A stretch of DNA of 47,651 nt from contig JAJPJJ010000077.1 in the NCBI GenBank assembly GCA_021324295.1, positions 1 to 47,651 on the forward strand, given 5' to 3'. The stretch is from Bacillota bacterium (GTDB lineage: Bacteria; Sysuimicrobiota; Sysuimicrobiia; Sysuimicrobiales; Segetimicrobiaceae). Position numbers and translations under genes: made by a program. Below are positions 25,632-34,370 of this stretch, piece after piece. Positions within the stretch are counted from its first letter, which is position 1. Each line of letters starts with the position of its first letter. Under the pieces are notes generated by a model that searched no databases, had not been told where the DNA came from, and saw nothing but the letters and a program-made list of their open reading frames with translations.

Positions 25632-26438
25632 GTGGCGGCCGCCAAGCTCAGCCTGCGGGAGATCACGGTCGTCTTCCGCGCCCGCCGGGCCCCGGAGGTC
25701 GTAGCGATCGACCGCCTGTCGCTGGACGTGGCGGACCGGGAGATCGTCAGCATCGTCGGGCCCAGCGGCTGCGGCAAGAGCACGCTCCTGCGCCTCGTGG
25801 CCGGGCTGGTCCGGCCATCGGCGGGGGAGATCCTCCTGGACGGGCGCGTGGTCACGGACCCGGGCGCGGAGCGCGGGATGGTGTTCCAGTCCTACACCCT
25901 GTTCCCGTGGCTCACGGTGCAGGGCAACGTCGAGTTCGGTCCGCGGATCCGCGGGATGCCGGAGGAGCACTGCCGCGAGGTCGCCGCGCGGTACATCCAG
26001 ATGGTGGGCCTCACCGGCTTCGAGCGCGCGTACCCCAAGGAGCTCTCCGGCGGCATGATGCAGCGCGTCGCGATCGCCCGCGCGCTGGCCAACGATCCCG
26101 AGGTCCTGCTGATGGACGAGCCGTTCGGCGCGCTCGATGCGCAGACGCGCGCGTTCATGCAGGAACTGCTGCTCGACATCTGGCAGAAGACGCCCAAGAC
26201 GATCCTGTTTGTGACGCACGATATCGACGAGGCGCTGTTCCTGGGGAGCCGGGTGTACGTGATGACGGCCCGGCCCGGCCGGCTGCGCGCCGAGGTGTCG
26301 GTCGCCCTTCCGCGTCCGCGCACGCTCGAGATCACCACCTCCGAAGAGTTCGTGGCGATCAAGCGGCGTGTGCTCGCGATGATCCGGGAGGAGGCAGGGA
26401 AGGCGCTCGGGATGGAGACCGCTCCGGCAGTGCCATGA
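25632..26438 (+). CDS. NitT/TauT-family ABC transporter ATP-binding protein
   Basis: A 268-residue ABC ATPase with Walker A (GPSGCGKST), Q loop (MVFQSYTLFPW), signature (ELSGGMMQRVAIARAL), Walker B (VLLMDEPFGALD) and H loop (LFVTHDIDEAL). It energises the permease just upstream. I choose GTG 25632 because GGAGG lies five bases before it; GTG 25617, overlapping the permease stop, would add five residues. The length is standard for SsuB/TauB/NrtD relatives. Confidence 0.9.
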   Translation: MAAAKLSLREITVVFRARRAPEVVAIDRLSLDVADREIVSIVGPSGCGKSTLLRLVAGLVRPSAGEILLDGRVVTDPGAERGMVFQSYTLFPWLTVQGNVEFGPRIRGMPEEHCREVAARYIQMVGLTGFERAYPKELSGGMMQRVAIARALANDPEVLLMDEPFGALDAQTRAFMQELLLDIWQKTPKTILFVTHDIDEALFLGSRVYVMTARPGRLRAEVSVALPRPRTLEITTSEEFVAIKRRVLAMIREEAGKALGMETAPAVP

Positions 26439-26487
26439 GGAGCATGGTGCAGAGCTGCAGGCGTTGCGTGGCAGGAACGGGAGGGTG

Positions 26488-26567
26488 CGAGGTACGGCCT
26501 TCGCCTTCCTTCGAGGGACGGATTCGGCAGGGTGCTCAGGCCGGATCCCCACTTCCCCCCTCACCTG
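26488..26567 (+). repeat. Dispersed intergenic repeat, copy D (hairpin missing)
   Basis: Matches copy C on both flanks: GTCGAGGGACGGATTC-like TTCGAGGGACGGATTC on the left, and GGTGCTCAGGCCGGATCCCC on the right against GGCGCTCAGGCCAGCCCCC in copy C. The central 14-bp hairpin present in copy C is absent, as if precisely deleted. It lies between the ABC ATPase and ureohydrolase genes. Confidence 0.6.
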
Positions 26568-26644
26568 TCACGACGTTGACACGATCGTGCACCGGCGGAC
26601 ACGGTGGGTGAGACCCCGTCGGTGAAGGAGCACGCGGTCCGGCC

Positions 26645-27595
26645 ATGACGGAACCCTTCGAGCCGCCGAACGCGTTCCGGTCCCCGCGGTTCGCCCAGCT
26701 CTCCACGTTCATGCGGCTGCCCTACGCCCGCTACCCCGCCGGGCTGGACGTGGCGATCCTGGGGATCCCCTTCGACGGCGGCGTCAGCTTCCGCTCGGGC
26801 GCCCGGTTCGGCCCGAAGGAGATCCGGTCCAACTCGCTGCTGATCCGGCCCTACAATCCGGTGCTCCGCACGCTCCCGTTCAGCCGGCTCCGCGTCGCGG
26901 ACTGCGGGGACGTCGATACCAACCCGATGGACATCCTGGATACGTACAGGCGCGTCGAGGAGGCGGTGGGACGGATCCTGGCCGCGGGCGCGGTGCCCGC
27001 CTGCGTCGGGGGCGACCACTCGCTGTCGCTACCGATCCTGCGCGCGGTGGCCGGCGCGCACGGGCGGGTCGCGCTCGTCCACTTCGACAGCCACCAGGAT
27101 ATGTGGGAGGAGTACTTCGGCAACCGGTACTTCCACGGGACGCCGTTCCGGCGGGCGCTGGAGGAGGGGCTCTACGATCCCCGGGCCACCGTGCAGGTCG
27201 GCATCCGCGGCCCGGTGTACTCGGACCGGGACTTCGCGTTCGGGGCGGAACACGGGGTCACCGTCGTCCGGGCGGAGGAGGTCCACCGCCACGGGGAGGA
27301 GAGCGTGCGGCCGCACCTCGAGCGGCTGCGGGGCCGGAAGGTCTACGTCTCGTTCGACATCGACTCGGTCGATCCGGCGTTCGCACCCGGCACCGGCACG
27401 CCGGAGGTGGGCGGGCTCACGAGCGCGCAGGCCCTGGAGCTGGTGCGCATGCTGGCGGGCCTCGAGATCGTCGGGTTCGACATCGTGGAGGTATCACCGC
27501 CGTACGACCAGAGCGGCATCACCGCGATGCTCGCCGCCAACGTGCTGTTCGAGCTGATCGCCGTGATCTCGCTGTCCCGTCCGGCCGGCTCCTAG
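26645..27595 (+). CDS. Ureohydrolase (agmatinase/guanidinobutyrase-like)
   Basis: A 316-residue binuclear metal hydrolase that removes urea from a guanidino compound. All six expected metal ligands are present: H125 (GGDHS), D148, H150 and D152 (HFDSHQD) and D238 and D240 (SFDIDSVDPAF). The loop VQVGIRGPVYSDRDF and HGTPFRRALEEGL resemble guanidino-acid hydrolases (GbuA/GpuA) more than strict agmatinases. It follows a NitT/TauT-type transporter, an arrangement seen for the nickel-dependent guanidine hydrolase GdmH of cyanobacteria, but no hypA/hypB nickel chaperones are here. Candidate substrates are guanidinobutyrate, guanidinopropionate, agmatine or guanidine. Confidence 0.85.
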   Translation: MTEPFEPPNAFRSPRFAQLSTFMRLPYARYPAGLDVAILGIPFDGGVSFRSGARFGPKEIRSNSLLIRPYNPVLRTLPFSRLRVADCGDVDTNPMDILDTYRRVEEAVGRILAAGAVPACVGGDHSLSLPILRAVAGAHGRVALVHFDSHQDMWEEYFGNRYFHGTPFRRALEEGLYDPRATVQVGIRGPVYSDRDFAFGAEHGVTVVRAEEVHRHGEESVRPHLERLRGRKVYVSFDIDSVDPAFAPGTGTPEVGGLTSAQALELVRMLAGLEIVGFDIVEVSPPYDQSGITAMLAANVLFELIAVISLSRPAGS

Positions 27596-27628
27596 TCCAG
27601 CTGGGCAGACGTCCCGTGGCCGCTACGG

Positions 27629-27755
27629 TGGGGTGCGGGGGTTCGCCTCCGGTCGAGGGACGGATTCCCACCCCGACGAATCGCGAAAGGACTGCGATTC
27701 GTCGGGGGCCCCGGGGGCGCTCAGGCCAGCCCCCACGCTCCCCCCACACCCGCCT
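27629..27755 (+). repeat. Dispersed intergenic hairpin repeat, copy C
   Basis: Shares GGTCGAGGGACGGATTCCC and flanks with copies A and B. The centre is a perfect 14-bp hairpin: CCCCGACGAATCGC at 27671-27684 and GCGATTCGTCGGGG at 27694-27707 with a nine-base loop. Where copy A has an A:T pair (CCCCAAC/GTTGGGG) this copy has G:C, a compensatory change supporting the stem. It lies just past the ureohydrolase stop and could also end that transcript. Confidence 0.7.
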
Positions 27756-28140
27756 CCGAACCAACGCAACGACGCACTGGTCTTGCTCCACCGTGATGCC
27801 TCCGGCCGGGGGTACCGTCCCCGCGGACGAGCCCCCCGGCTTCCATCCCTGCGGGATCGTCCGCGGCAGGGTGTGACGCCGGCCGGAACACGCGCAAGAC
27901 GCCGCGGCAGCACGGTGCGCCGGCGCTGGTCGTTCCCTGCGGCGCCGATCCGTCGACCTCAGCCCGAGACGTATCGTACGGTCGTGGCCGACGTGGCGCG
28001 AGGCAGGGTCGGGGCGTCCCGTCGCGTCCGGCCGTCCCAGGGGGTGCCCGGGCCGGCGGGGAGCCTGCCGCTGCGGCGTGCCGGTCCGCGGACGTCACGT
28101 GACCAGGCGCACGGGCCGGCGGACGCGGGCCGCAATGGCG
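27756..28140. other. Convergent intergenic region with no recognisable gene
   Basis: About 385 bases between repeat copy C and the end of hutU. Open frames exist on both strands because of the high GC content, but none has a ribosome binding site or recognisable sequence. I see nothing else in it. Confidence 0.4.
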
Positions 28141-29826
28141 TCAGGAGATGGGCCGCGGGGATATCGGCAGTGCCAGACCGTGGCGGCGCGCGGCGTCGAT
28201 GGCCTGAGGGTACCCCGCGTCCGCGTGCCGGACGATCCCGATCCCCGGGTCGGTCGTGAGCACGCGCTCGAGCCGCCGGGCGGCGGCCGGCGTGCCGTCG
28301 GCGACGGCGACCATGCCGGCGTGGATCGAGTACCCGATCCCCACGCCGCCGCCGTGGTGCACCGCCACCCACGTCGCGCCCCCGACCGCGTTGAGGAGCG
28401 CGTTCAAGATCGGCCAGTCGGCGATCGCGTCGCTGCCGTCGGCCATCGCCTCCGTCTCCCGGTACGGTGACGCCACGGAGCCGGTGTCCAGATGATCCCG
28501 GCCGATCACGATCGGCGCCTGGAGATGCCCGCGGGCGACCATCTCGTTGATCGCGAGGCCGAACCGGGCGCGCTCGCCGTAGCCGAGCCAGCACACGCGC
28601 GCGGGGAGCCCCTGGAACGGCACGCGCTCCCCCGCGAGCCGGATCCAGCGGGTCAGGGTCTCCTGCTCGGGGAAGAGGCGCAGCACGACCTCGTCGGTCT
28701 TCCGGATGTCCTCGGGCTCGCCGGAGAGCGCGACCCACCGGAACGGGCCGCGTCCCTCGCAGAACAGCGGCCGGACGTACGCCGGCACGAACCCCGGGAA
28801 CGCGAACGCGTCCGCCACCCCCGCGTCCCGGGCCTGCGCGCGGATGTTGTTGCCGTAGTCAAAGGCGACGGCTCCCTGCCGGTAGAGGGCGAGCATCGCC
28901 TCGACGTGCCGGGCCACCGACGCCCGGGCGCGCGCGACGTACGCCTGCGGGTCGCGACGCCGCAGCGCCGCCGCCTCGGACGCGGAGAGGCCCGCGGGGA
29001 TGTACCCCTCGAGCAGGTCGTGCGCCGACGTCTGATCGGTCACGACGTCCACGCGCACGCCGCGGCGGACGATCTCCCGGTAGACCTCCGACGCGTTGCC
29101 CAGCAGGGCGATCGAGCGGGGGCGGCCCTCCCGGACCGCTTGGTGGGCCAGGTGGAGCGCGGCATCGAGGCTCTGCGTCGTCTCATCGACCCACCCGGCG
29201 CGCGCCCGCCGCTCGATGCGCGCGGGATCCGCCTCCACGACGAGGCCCACGCCCTCGTTCATCGTGATCGCGAGCGGCTGCGCCCCGCCCATCCCGCCCA
29301 GCCCGGCCGTGAGGACGAAGCGGCCCCGCAGGCTCCCCCCGAAGTGCCGCCGGGCGACGGCCGCGAACGTCTCGTAGGTGCCCTGGATGATCCCCTGCGT
29401 GCCGATGTAGATCCACGAGCCCGCGGTCATCTGGCCGTACATCGTGAGCCCCAGCGCTTCGAGCCGGCGGAACTCGTCCCAGGTGGCCCACGCGGGTACG
29501 AGCATCGCGTTGCTGATCAGCACCCGCGGCGCATCCGCGTGCGACCGGAACACCCCCACGGGCTTGCCCGACTGGACGAGCAACGTCTCGTCGTCCCCCA
29601 GCGCGCGCAGGCATCGTACGATGGCGTCGAAGCAGTCCCAGTTGCGCGCCGCCCGGCCGGTGCCGCCGTAGACGATCAGGTCCTCGGGCTTCTCCGCGAC
29701 CTCGGGGTCGAGGTTGTTCATCAGCATCCGCAGCGCCGCCTCCTGCTGCCAGCCGCGGCAGGAGAGGGCGGTGCCCCGCGGGGCCCGGATGGCTCTCGTT
29801 GCATCGCTTCTTCCCGCGTGGTCCAA
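28141..29826 (-). CDS. hutU: Urocanate hydratase
   Basis: A 561-residue NAD+-dependent urocanase that converts urocanate to imidazolone-propionate, the second step of histidine breakdown. Signatures: [14 protein letters not shown] near 51-64, [27 protein letters not shown] and the active-site cysteine C412 in [15 protein letters not shown]. Length is standard. The predicted start is TTG 29826; an AGGAGGAGG site about eight bases upstream supports it, and the conserved family start ([20 protein letters not shown]) begins shortly after. It ends the hut operon and is 78 bases from the ABC permease. Its GC content is very high, unlike the genes just upstream of it. No hutI, hutG or hutF is in the window. 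Confidence 0.95.
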   Translation of the reverse strand: MDHAGRSDATRAIRAPRGTALSCRGWQQEAALRMLMNNLDPEVAEKPEDLIVYGGTGRAARNWDCFDAIVRCLRALGDDETLLVQSGKPVGVFRSHADAPRVLISNAMLVPAWATWDEFRRLEALGLTMYGQMTAGSWIYIGTQGIIQGTYETFAAVARRHFGGSLRGRFVLTAGLGGMGGAQPLAITMNEGVGLVVEADPARIERRARAGWVDETTQSLDAALHLAHQAVREGRPRSIALLGNASEVYREIVRRGVRVDVVTDQTSAHDLLEGYIPAGLSASEAAALRRRDPQAYVARARASVARHVEAMLALYRQGAVAFDYGNNIRAQARDAGVADAFAFPGFVPAYVRPLFCEGRGPFRWVALSGEPEDIRKTDEVVLRLFPEQETLTRWIRLAGERVPFQGLPARVCWLGYGERARFGLAINEMVARGHLQAPIVIGRDHLDTGSVASPYRETEAMADGSDAIADWPILNALLNAVGGATWVAVHHGGGVGIGYSIHAGMVAVADGTPAAARRLERVLTTDPGIGIVRHADAGYPQAIDAARRHGLALPISPRPIS

Positions 29827-29904
29827 TCGGTCCGCCTCCTCCTGATCCTACGCGGTCACGATGCTGGCGGGCATGCTGCGCAGGCGCTGGTTAGCCCTCG
29901 AGCC

Positions 29905-30594
29905 TCATGCATGATGAAGGGAGAAGCGCTTCTCGACCATGCTGACCATCTGTTGTAAGATGATCACCATCACGACGTAGAAGATTGCTGCGAGTGAGTA
30001 GGCTACCAGGTTCTGGAATGTGGCCGCGGCGGCCAGTTGCGCATCCCGCATCAGCTCGGTGACTCCGATCACGGATGCCAGTGATGTCCCCTTGAGCACT
30101 GTGATGAACTCGTTCCCCAACGGCGCGAACGCCACCCTGAGGGATTGCGGGATAATGACGCGCCGCATGGTGAGCCAGTAGGACATGCCGAGAGAACGCG
30201 CGGCTTCGGTCTGCTCGGGGGGAATGGACTGGATGCTCGCCCGAATGATTTCCGTGGAATAGGCGCCACTGTTGAGCGCGAACGCCACTACCGCGGCGAG
30301 GATCCTGTTGTTCAGGGGCGACAGCAGATCCATGAGGAATCGTATTCCGAGGTCGTGGGCCCAGCTCGGAAGCCCGAAGTACACGACGTAGAGGAGGACG
30401 AGGGGGGGTACACCGCGGAAGATAGCCACGTAGCCGCTGGCGAGGGTCCTCACTGCGGGTCTCTCTGACACGCGCCCGAGAGCGCCGACAAGCCCGATGG
30501 CGACGGACCCGAGCATGCTTGTGAGCGTAAGCCCCATGCCAACGACGGCGCCGATCGTGTAGAAGGGAAGATAGTCGCGCGCGAACTGGAGCAT
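29905..30594 (-). CDS. Polar amino-acid ABC transporter permease (HisM/GlnP type)
   Basis: A 229-residue inner-membrane permease of the His/Glu/Gln family. It shows the family N-terminal pattern GMGLTLTSMLGSVAIGLVGA, the FRGVPPLVLLYVVYFGLP loop and the EAA motif EQTEAARSLGMSYWLTMRRV IIPQ region. A single permease could work as a homodimer. It starts eight bases after the ATPase stop. GC content is moderate compared with the flanking hutU. With its binding protein and ATPase it should import a polar amino acid or an amino-acid-like compound. Confidence 0.92.
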   Translation of the reverse strand: MLQFARDYLPFYTIGAVVGMGLTLTSMLGSVAIGLVGALGRVSERPAVRTLASGYVAIFRGVPPLVLLYVVYFGLPSWAHDLGIRFLMDLLSPLNNRILAAVVAFALNSGAYSTEIIRASIQSIPPEQTEAARSLGMSYWLTMRRVIIPQSLRVAFAPLGNEFITVLKGTSLASVIGVTELMRDAQLAAAATFQNLVAYSLAAIFYVVMVIILQQMVSMVEKRFSLHHA

Positions 30595-30602
30595 CGTGGA
30601 TT

Positions 30603-31469
30603 CTACGCCAACGACATGCGCCGTAAGAAGGATTCAATCCGCGGAGTCTGCGGCCTCGTGAAAAACTCCCTGGCACCTTGGTCCACGACGATGGTGCCAC
30701 CCTCCATGAACGCCACGCGGTCCGCAACGTCGCGCGCAAAGGACATCTCGTGCGTCACGACAATCATCGTCATGCCCTGCTGCGCGAGTCTCCGCATGAC
30801 CGCGAGCACTTCGCCGACCAGTTCGGGATCTAACGCGGACGTGACCTCGTCGAACAGCATGACCTCGGGCTGCATACAGAGCGCCCGTGCGATTGCCACA
30901 CGCTGTTGTTGTCCTCCGGACAGCTGGTCGGGATAGGCGGTTACTTTGTCGGCGAGGCCCACCATGTTCAAGACCTCGTAAGCGCGGGTCAGCGCTTCGC
31001 GCTTTGGAACCCTCAGCACGTAGAGCGGTCCCTCTAACAGGTTTCCAAGAACCGTGCGGTGCCGAAAGAGGTTGAACCGCTGGAAGACCATGCCGATCCT
31101 CTTACGCACCTGGTTGACGTTGTGTTCGGAGTCTCGGACGAGCCGACCTCGCTCCTCCCGGTATCCGACCAGTTGGCCGTTGACATACACTCGTCCCGAG
31201 TCGTAGGGTACAAGGAAATTTATGCAGCGGAGCAGCGTCGTCTTGCCGGAGCCACTGGGCCCCACGATCGCAACCGTTTCACCGCGGGCGACCTTGAGGT
31301 TCACGTGGGACAGCGCCGTGGTGGCACCGAAGACCTTGCCGACGTCTATCAGCTCTACGACTGCGCCGTGGGCGCCCTGCGAGGGTGTGGTGGATAAGGC
31401 TGGGGCCGAGAGGACCGCACGGTCAGCGTTCTCTTCTCGGCCCGAGCGCACGAAGGACTCGTTCGGCAT
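30603..31469 (-). CDS. Polar amino-acid ABC transporter ATP-binding protein (GlnQ/HisP type)
   Basis: A 288-residue ABC ATPase: Walker A GPSGSGKTTLLRCINFL, Q loop MVFQRFNLFRHRTV, signature QLSGGQQQRVAIARAL, Walker B VMLFDEVTSALDPEL and H loop IVVTHEMSFARDVADRV. The first 37 or so residues form an extension not usual in GlnQ, before the domain begins at VVELIDVGKVFG; no better internal start codon is available, so it may be a real tail. It begins three bases after the binding-protein stop. Confidence 0.92.
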   Translation of the reverse strand: MPNESFVRSGREENADRAVLSAPALSTTPSQGAHGAVVELIDVGKVFGATTALSHVNLKVARGETVAIVGPSGSGKTTLLRCINFLVPYDSGRVYVNGQLVGYREERGRLVRDSEHNVNQVRKRIGMVFQRFNLFRHRTVLGNLLEGPLYVLRVPKREALTRAYEVLNMVGLADKVTAYPDQLSGGQQQRVAIARALCMQPEVMLFDEVTSALDPELVGEVLAVMRRLAQQGMTMIVVTHEMSFARDVADRVAFMEGGTIVVDQGAREFFTRPQTPRIESFLRRMSLA

Positions 31470-31472
31470 GCA

Positions 31473-32273
31473 CTACATCGACGGGATTAGCTTGATGTCC
31501 CCGAACCACTTCTTGTTGATCTTGTCGAGAGTGCCGTCCTTGATCATCGCCTCGATCGTGTCGTTGACAGCCGCGAGGAGCGCCGTATCCTGCTTTCTCA
31601 GAGCAGCCCCGATGAGCGCCGGTTCATCGGTGAGTTTTTGCCCGGTGACGCGCAGCTTCCCCTTGTACAGCTCCTTGGTGGTATAACCCGCACCGAGACT
31701 CTCCATGACGACCACGTCGAGCCGGCCGAGAACGAGGTCGTTGAACTCGTCAGCGACTGTATTATAGGTGGTGGGTTTGATGCCACCGATCTTCTCGACT
31801 GCGGCCGCCGCCGACGTGTTCACCTGGACGCCTACCCTGAGCTTCGCCAGATCGGCACGGCCCGGATTGAAGCTGGGCTTGTCCGTGCGCACCACCGTTG
31901 TGATCGTTTGTTCCATGTATGGCCGTGAAAACGCCACGACTTCCTTCCGCTTATCGGTGATCACCATGTTGGTGATCGCATCTATTTTGCCGCCGGTCAG
32001 CGCAGGAATGATCCCGTCCCATGCGACGCCCTGGTACTGAAGAGGCACCCCCAGGCGCTTAGCAAGTTCTGTGGCGAAATCCACATCGTAGCCTATCAAC
32101 TTTCCCGCCTTGTCGGCGAACGTGATGGGCCGGAAGTCGGGATCCGCGCCGACGCGTAGCACTTTGAGAGGCACCTTGGTCGCGCCTGGCAGGATCTGGG
32201 GTACCGACAGCGTCAACAAAAGGCAGGTCCCAAGGCCCACAGTGATCGTGAGCCATCGCATCATCCGTCTCAT
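31473..32273 (-). CDS. Polar amino-acid ABC transporter substrate-binding protein (SBP_bac_3)
   Basis: A 266-residue binding protein. A signal peptide covers about 1-30 (hydrophobic LTITVGLGTCLLLTLSVP). The mature domain starts LKVLRVGADPDFRPITFADK and has the family segments GYDVDFATELAKRLGV, WDGIIPALTGGKIDAI and TLDKINKKWFGD. These bind polar amino acids and related compounds. Two features differ from strict arginine/histidine binders, but the ligand cannot be read from sequence. Given the neighbours (histidine genes, HyuAB) an imidazole or cyclised amino-acid derivative is a reasonable candidate. GGGAGG lies six bases before the ATG. Confidence 0.9.
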   Translation of the reverse strand: MRRMMRWLTITVGLGTCLLLTLSVPQILPGATKVPLKVLRVGADPDFRPITFADKAGKLIGYDVDFATELAKRLGVPLQYQGVAWDGIIPALTGGKIDAITNMVITDKRKEVVAFSRPYMEQTITTVVRTDKPSFNPGRADLAKLRVGVQVNTSAAAAVEKIGGIKPTTYNTVADEFNDLVLGRLDVVVMESLGAGYTTKELYKGKLRVTGQKLTDEPALIGAALRKQDTALLAAVNDTIEAMIKDGTLDKINKKWFGDIKLIPSM

Positions 32274-32285
32274 GTATCTACCTCC

Positions 32286-34370
32286 CTAGCGAGATACCGT
32301 TGCCGTCCCCTGGTGATTGTCCCGGGCGGGCCGCACGTGGACCAGCAGGTCTAAGCCATCTTCCATCACCTCCACCGTGTCTCCTGTCGATAGCACGATC
32401 GTCGAATCATATTGCTCAACGATGGCCGGGCCTTCAAGGATCTGGCCTGAACAGAGGGAATCGCGTTGATGGACCGGGCAGAGGGCCGGCTCCGGGTCCG
32501 AGAGCCAGACGAGGCGATGCTGAGGCGCCGCCCCGGCCGGCCGCGCATGCTGCTTCGCTTCGGCGATGTGGTCGGGTGTAGGCCTGCCGTAGACGATGGT
32601 GGCTCGAATGTTGACGACCTCGATTGTGTCGGTGCGCGCGGAATGGCCGTAGCGACGCTCATGCTCGAGGTGGAACGCTTCGGCGGCCCGCGCCACGCCG
32701 GGGGCGCTGAGTTCATCGACTGCGACGGTAAGTGTGTGCGATTGTCCGCGGTAACGCAGGTCCACAGCTCTGTCTATCCGCAGGGGAGCTGCATGCAGTC
32801 CGTCCGATGCCACGCGCGCACCGAGCCCGCCAACGAGTCGATCGAATACCGCTGCTAGCTGCGACACGTCAATCTCGTTCCACGTCCGAAACCATGTCAG
32901 GTAGCCGGAGTAGCTGATGTCTGACGTCAGGATGCCATACGCGGACCATACGCCCGGATAGCGCGGAATGAGGACGCGTGGAACCTCCAGGGACCGGGCG
33001 ACATCTAGCGCGTGAAGAGGTCCTGCTCCGCCGAAGGCGATAAGGGTGAGCCCTCGGGGATCGTGTCCTCGCTCGACGGAGATGGCGCGAACAGCCCGCA
33101 CGATATTTGCGGTGACTACTTCGAGGATTCCCTGGGCTGCTCTGGCCCAGGTGAGGCCGAGGGGCCGGCCGAGTTGTTCCTCTATTCCCCTCGTCGCGGC
33201 GTCGCGGTCAATGACGAAATTCCCGCCCAGCATCGCGTTGGCACCGATGTGGCCGAGGGCTACGTGTGCGTCCGTGACCGTGGGGCGCGTTCCGCCTCGC
33301 AGGTAGCAAATTGGACCGGGATCGGCGCCGGCACTCAGCGGCCCTACGCGCAGGAGGCCAGTGGGGTCGATATATGCAACGGACCCTCCGCCGGCCCCTA
33401 CGGTCTCTACTTCGACGGAAGGAAGGGCGACCGCGTATCCTCCGACGGTGCGCTCATCTGTGTAGGGGAGGGCACCACCTTGTAGGAGCGCGACGTCCGT
33501 GCTTGTCCCACCGACGTCTAGGGTCAAGGCATCGCGCAATCCATGCCGCGTCGCTAAGCGAAGCCCGCCGATGACCCCGCCCGCGGGGCCGGACATGATG
33601 CACCTCACCGGGTACCGGCGAGCCTCTTGAAGGGTGAGGCACCCTCCTTCGGATCCCATGATGTAAACGCGCCGAACCCCCCGGTCCAGCAGCAACTTGA
33701 TACTTTCGATGAAGCGGTCGATCACCAGGGTCGTGGCGGCGTTTATGGCGGTCGTGCTCGTGCGCTCGTATTCGCGAAACACCGGAAGAACCTCGGACGA
33801 TAGAGAGACTGGGACCGCCAGCTCTTGGGCCAGGATTCCCCGCACGGTTTGTTCGTGCGTGGGATTGGCGAACGCGAAGAGGAGGCTGACGGCGACAGCC
33901 TGAACGTCTGCGTCACGAAGGGCCGTAGCGGCGGCTACGACGCTGTCCACATCCAGTGGGCACAGGACTTGCCCGTCGGCGTCGACGCGCTCCCTGACCT
34001 CCAGCCTCAAATGGCGGGGCACGAGGGGAGCCGGCCGGCGCTTCTGCAGATCGTATGGCGCCGGCCGCTCCATCCGGGCGATTTCCAGGACGTCTCTGAA
34101 GCCCTGGGTTGTTATCAGCCCTGTCCGCGCGAGTGTGCCCTGCAGGAGCGCGTTAGTGACCACCGTGGTGCCGATGACGATCGTGTCGATTTCTCCAATG
34201 TTGGCGCCAAACTGCTCAGTAAGCTGCTCAATAGCCTTGAGGAGGCTTTGCTCACGTCCCGCCAACTCGTTGGGCAGTTTCAATACCGCTAGTTCATGGG
34301 TCTCGGCGTCACACATGATAACGTCGATGAACGTCCCGCCCACGTCGATGGCCGCGTGTAGCCTCCCCAT
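32286..34370 (-). CDS. hyuA: Hydantoinase/5-oxoprolinase family subunit A (ATP-binding)
   Basis: A 694-residue subunit of the ATP-dependent N-methylhydantoinase, acetone carboxylase and 5-oxoprolinase family. The actin-like ATP-binding motifs are present: AIDVGGTFIDVIM (about 7-19), TIVIGTTVVTNALLQG (63-78), MSGPAGGVIGG (269-279) and LTLDVGGTSTDVALL (292-306), plus VGAGGGSVAYID. The enzyme phosphorylates the carbonyl of a lactam or cyclic imide so that HyuB can hydrolyse it. It overlaps the hyuB stop by one base (TGATG), so the subunits are translationally coupled, and the ABC binding protein follows 12 bases later. Substrate within the family is not decided by sequence: 5-oxoproline, hydantoins, or another lactam. 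Confidence 0.92.
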   Translation of the reverse strand: MGRLHAAIDVGGTFIDVIMCDAETHELAVLKLPNELAGREQSLLKAIEQLTEQFGANIGEIDTIVIGTTVVTNALLQGTLARTGLITTQGFRDVLEIARMERPAPYDLQKRRPAPLVPRHLRLEVRERVDADGQVLCPLDVDSVVAAATALRDADVQAVAVSLLFAFANPTHEQTVRGILAQELAVPVSLSSEVLPVFREYERTSTTAINAATTLVIDRFIESIKLLLDRGVRRVYIMGSEGGCLTLQEARRYPVRCIMSGPAGGVIGGLRLATRHGLRDALTLDVGGTSTDVALLQGGALPYTDERTVGGYAVALPSVEVETVGAGGGSVAYIDPTGLLRVGPLSAGADPGPICYLRGGTRPTVTDAHVALGHIGANAMLGGNFVIDRDAATRGIEEQLGRPLGLTWARAAQGILEVVTANIVRAVRAISVERGHDPRGLTLIAFGGAGPLHALDVARSLEVPRVLIPRYPGVWSAYGILTSDISYSGYLTWFRTWNEIDVSQLAAVFDRLVGGLGARVASDGLHAAPLRIDRAVDLRYRGQSHTLTVAVDELSAPGVARAAEAFHLEHERRYGHSARTDTIEVVNIRATIVYGRPTPDHIAEAKQHARPAGAAPQHRLVWLSDPEPALCPVHQRDSLCSGQILEGPAIVEQYDSTIVLSTGDTVEVMEDGLDLLVHVRPARDNHQGTATVSR

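Noticed and set aside
27633-28259. A 208-codon plus-strand open frame between the ureohydrolase and hutU
   Set aside because: It begins within repeat copy C, has no ribosome binding site, is Arg/Pro-rich and runs into antisense of hutU.
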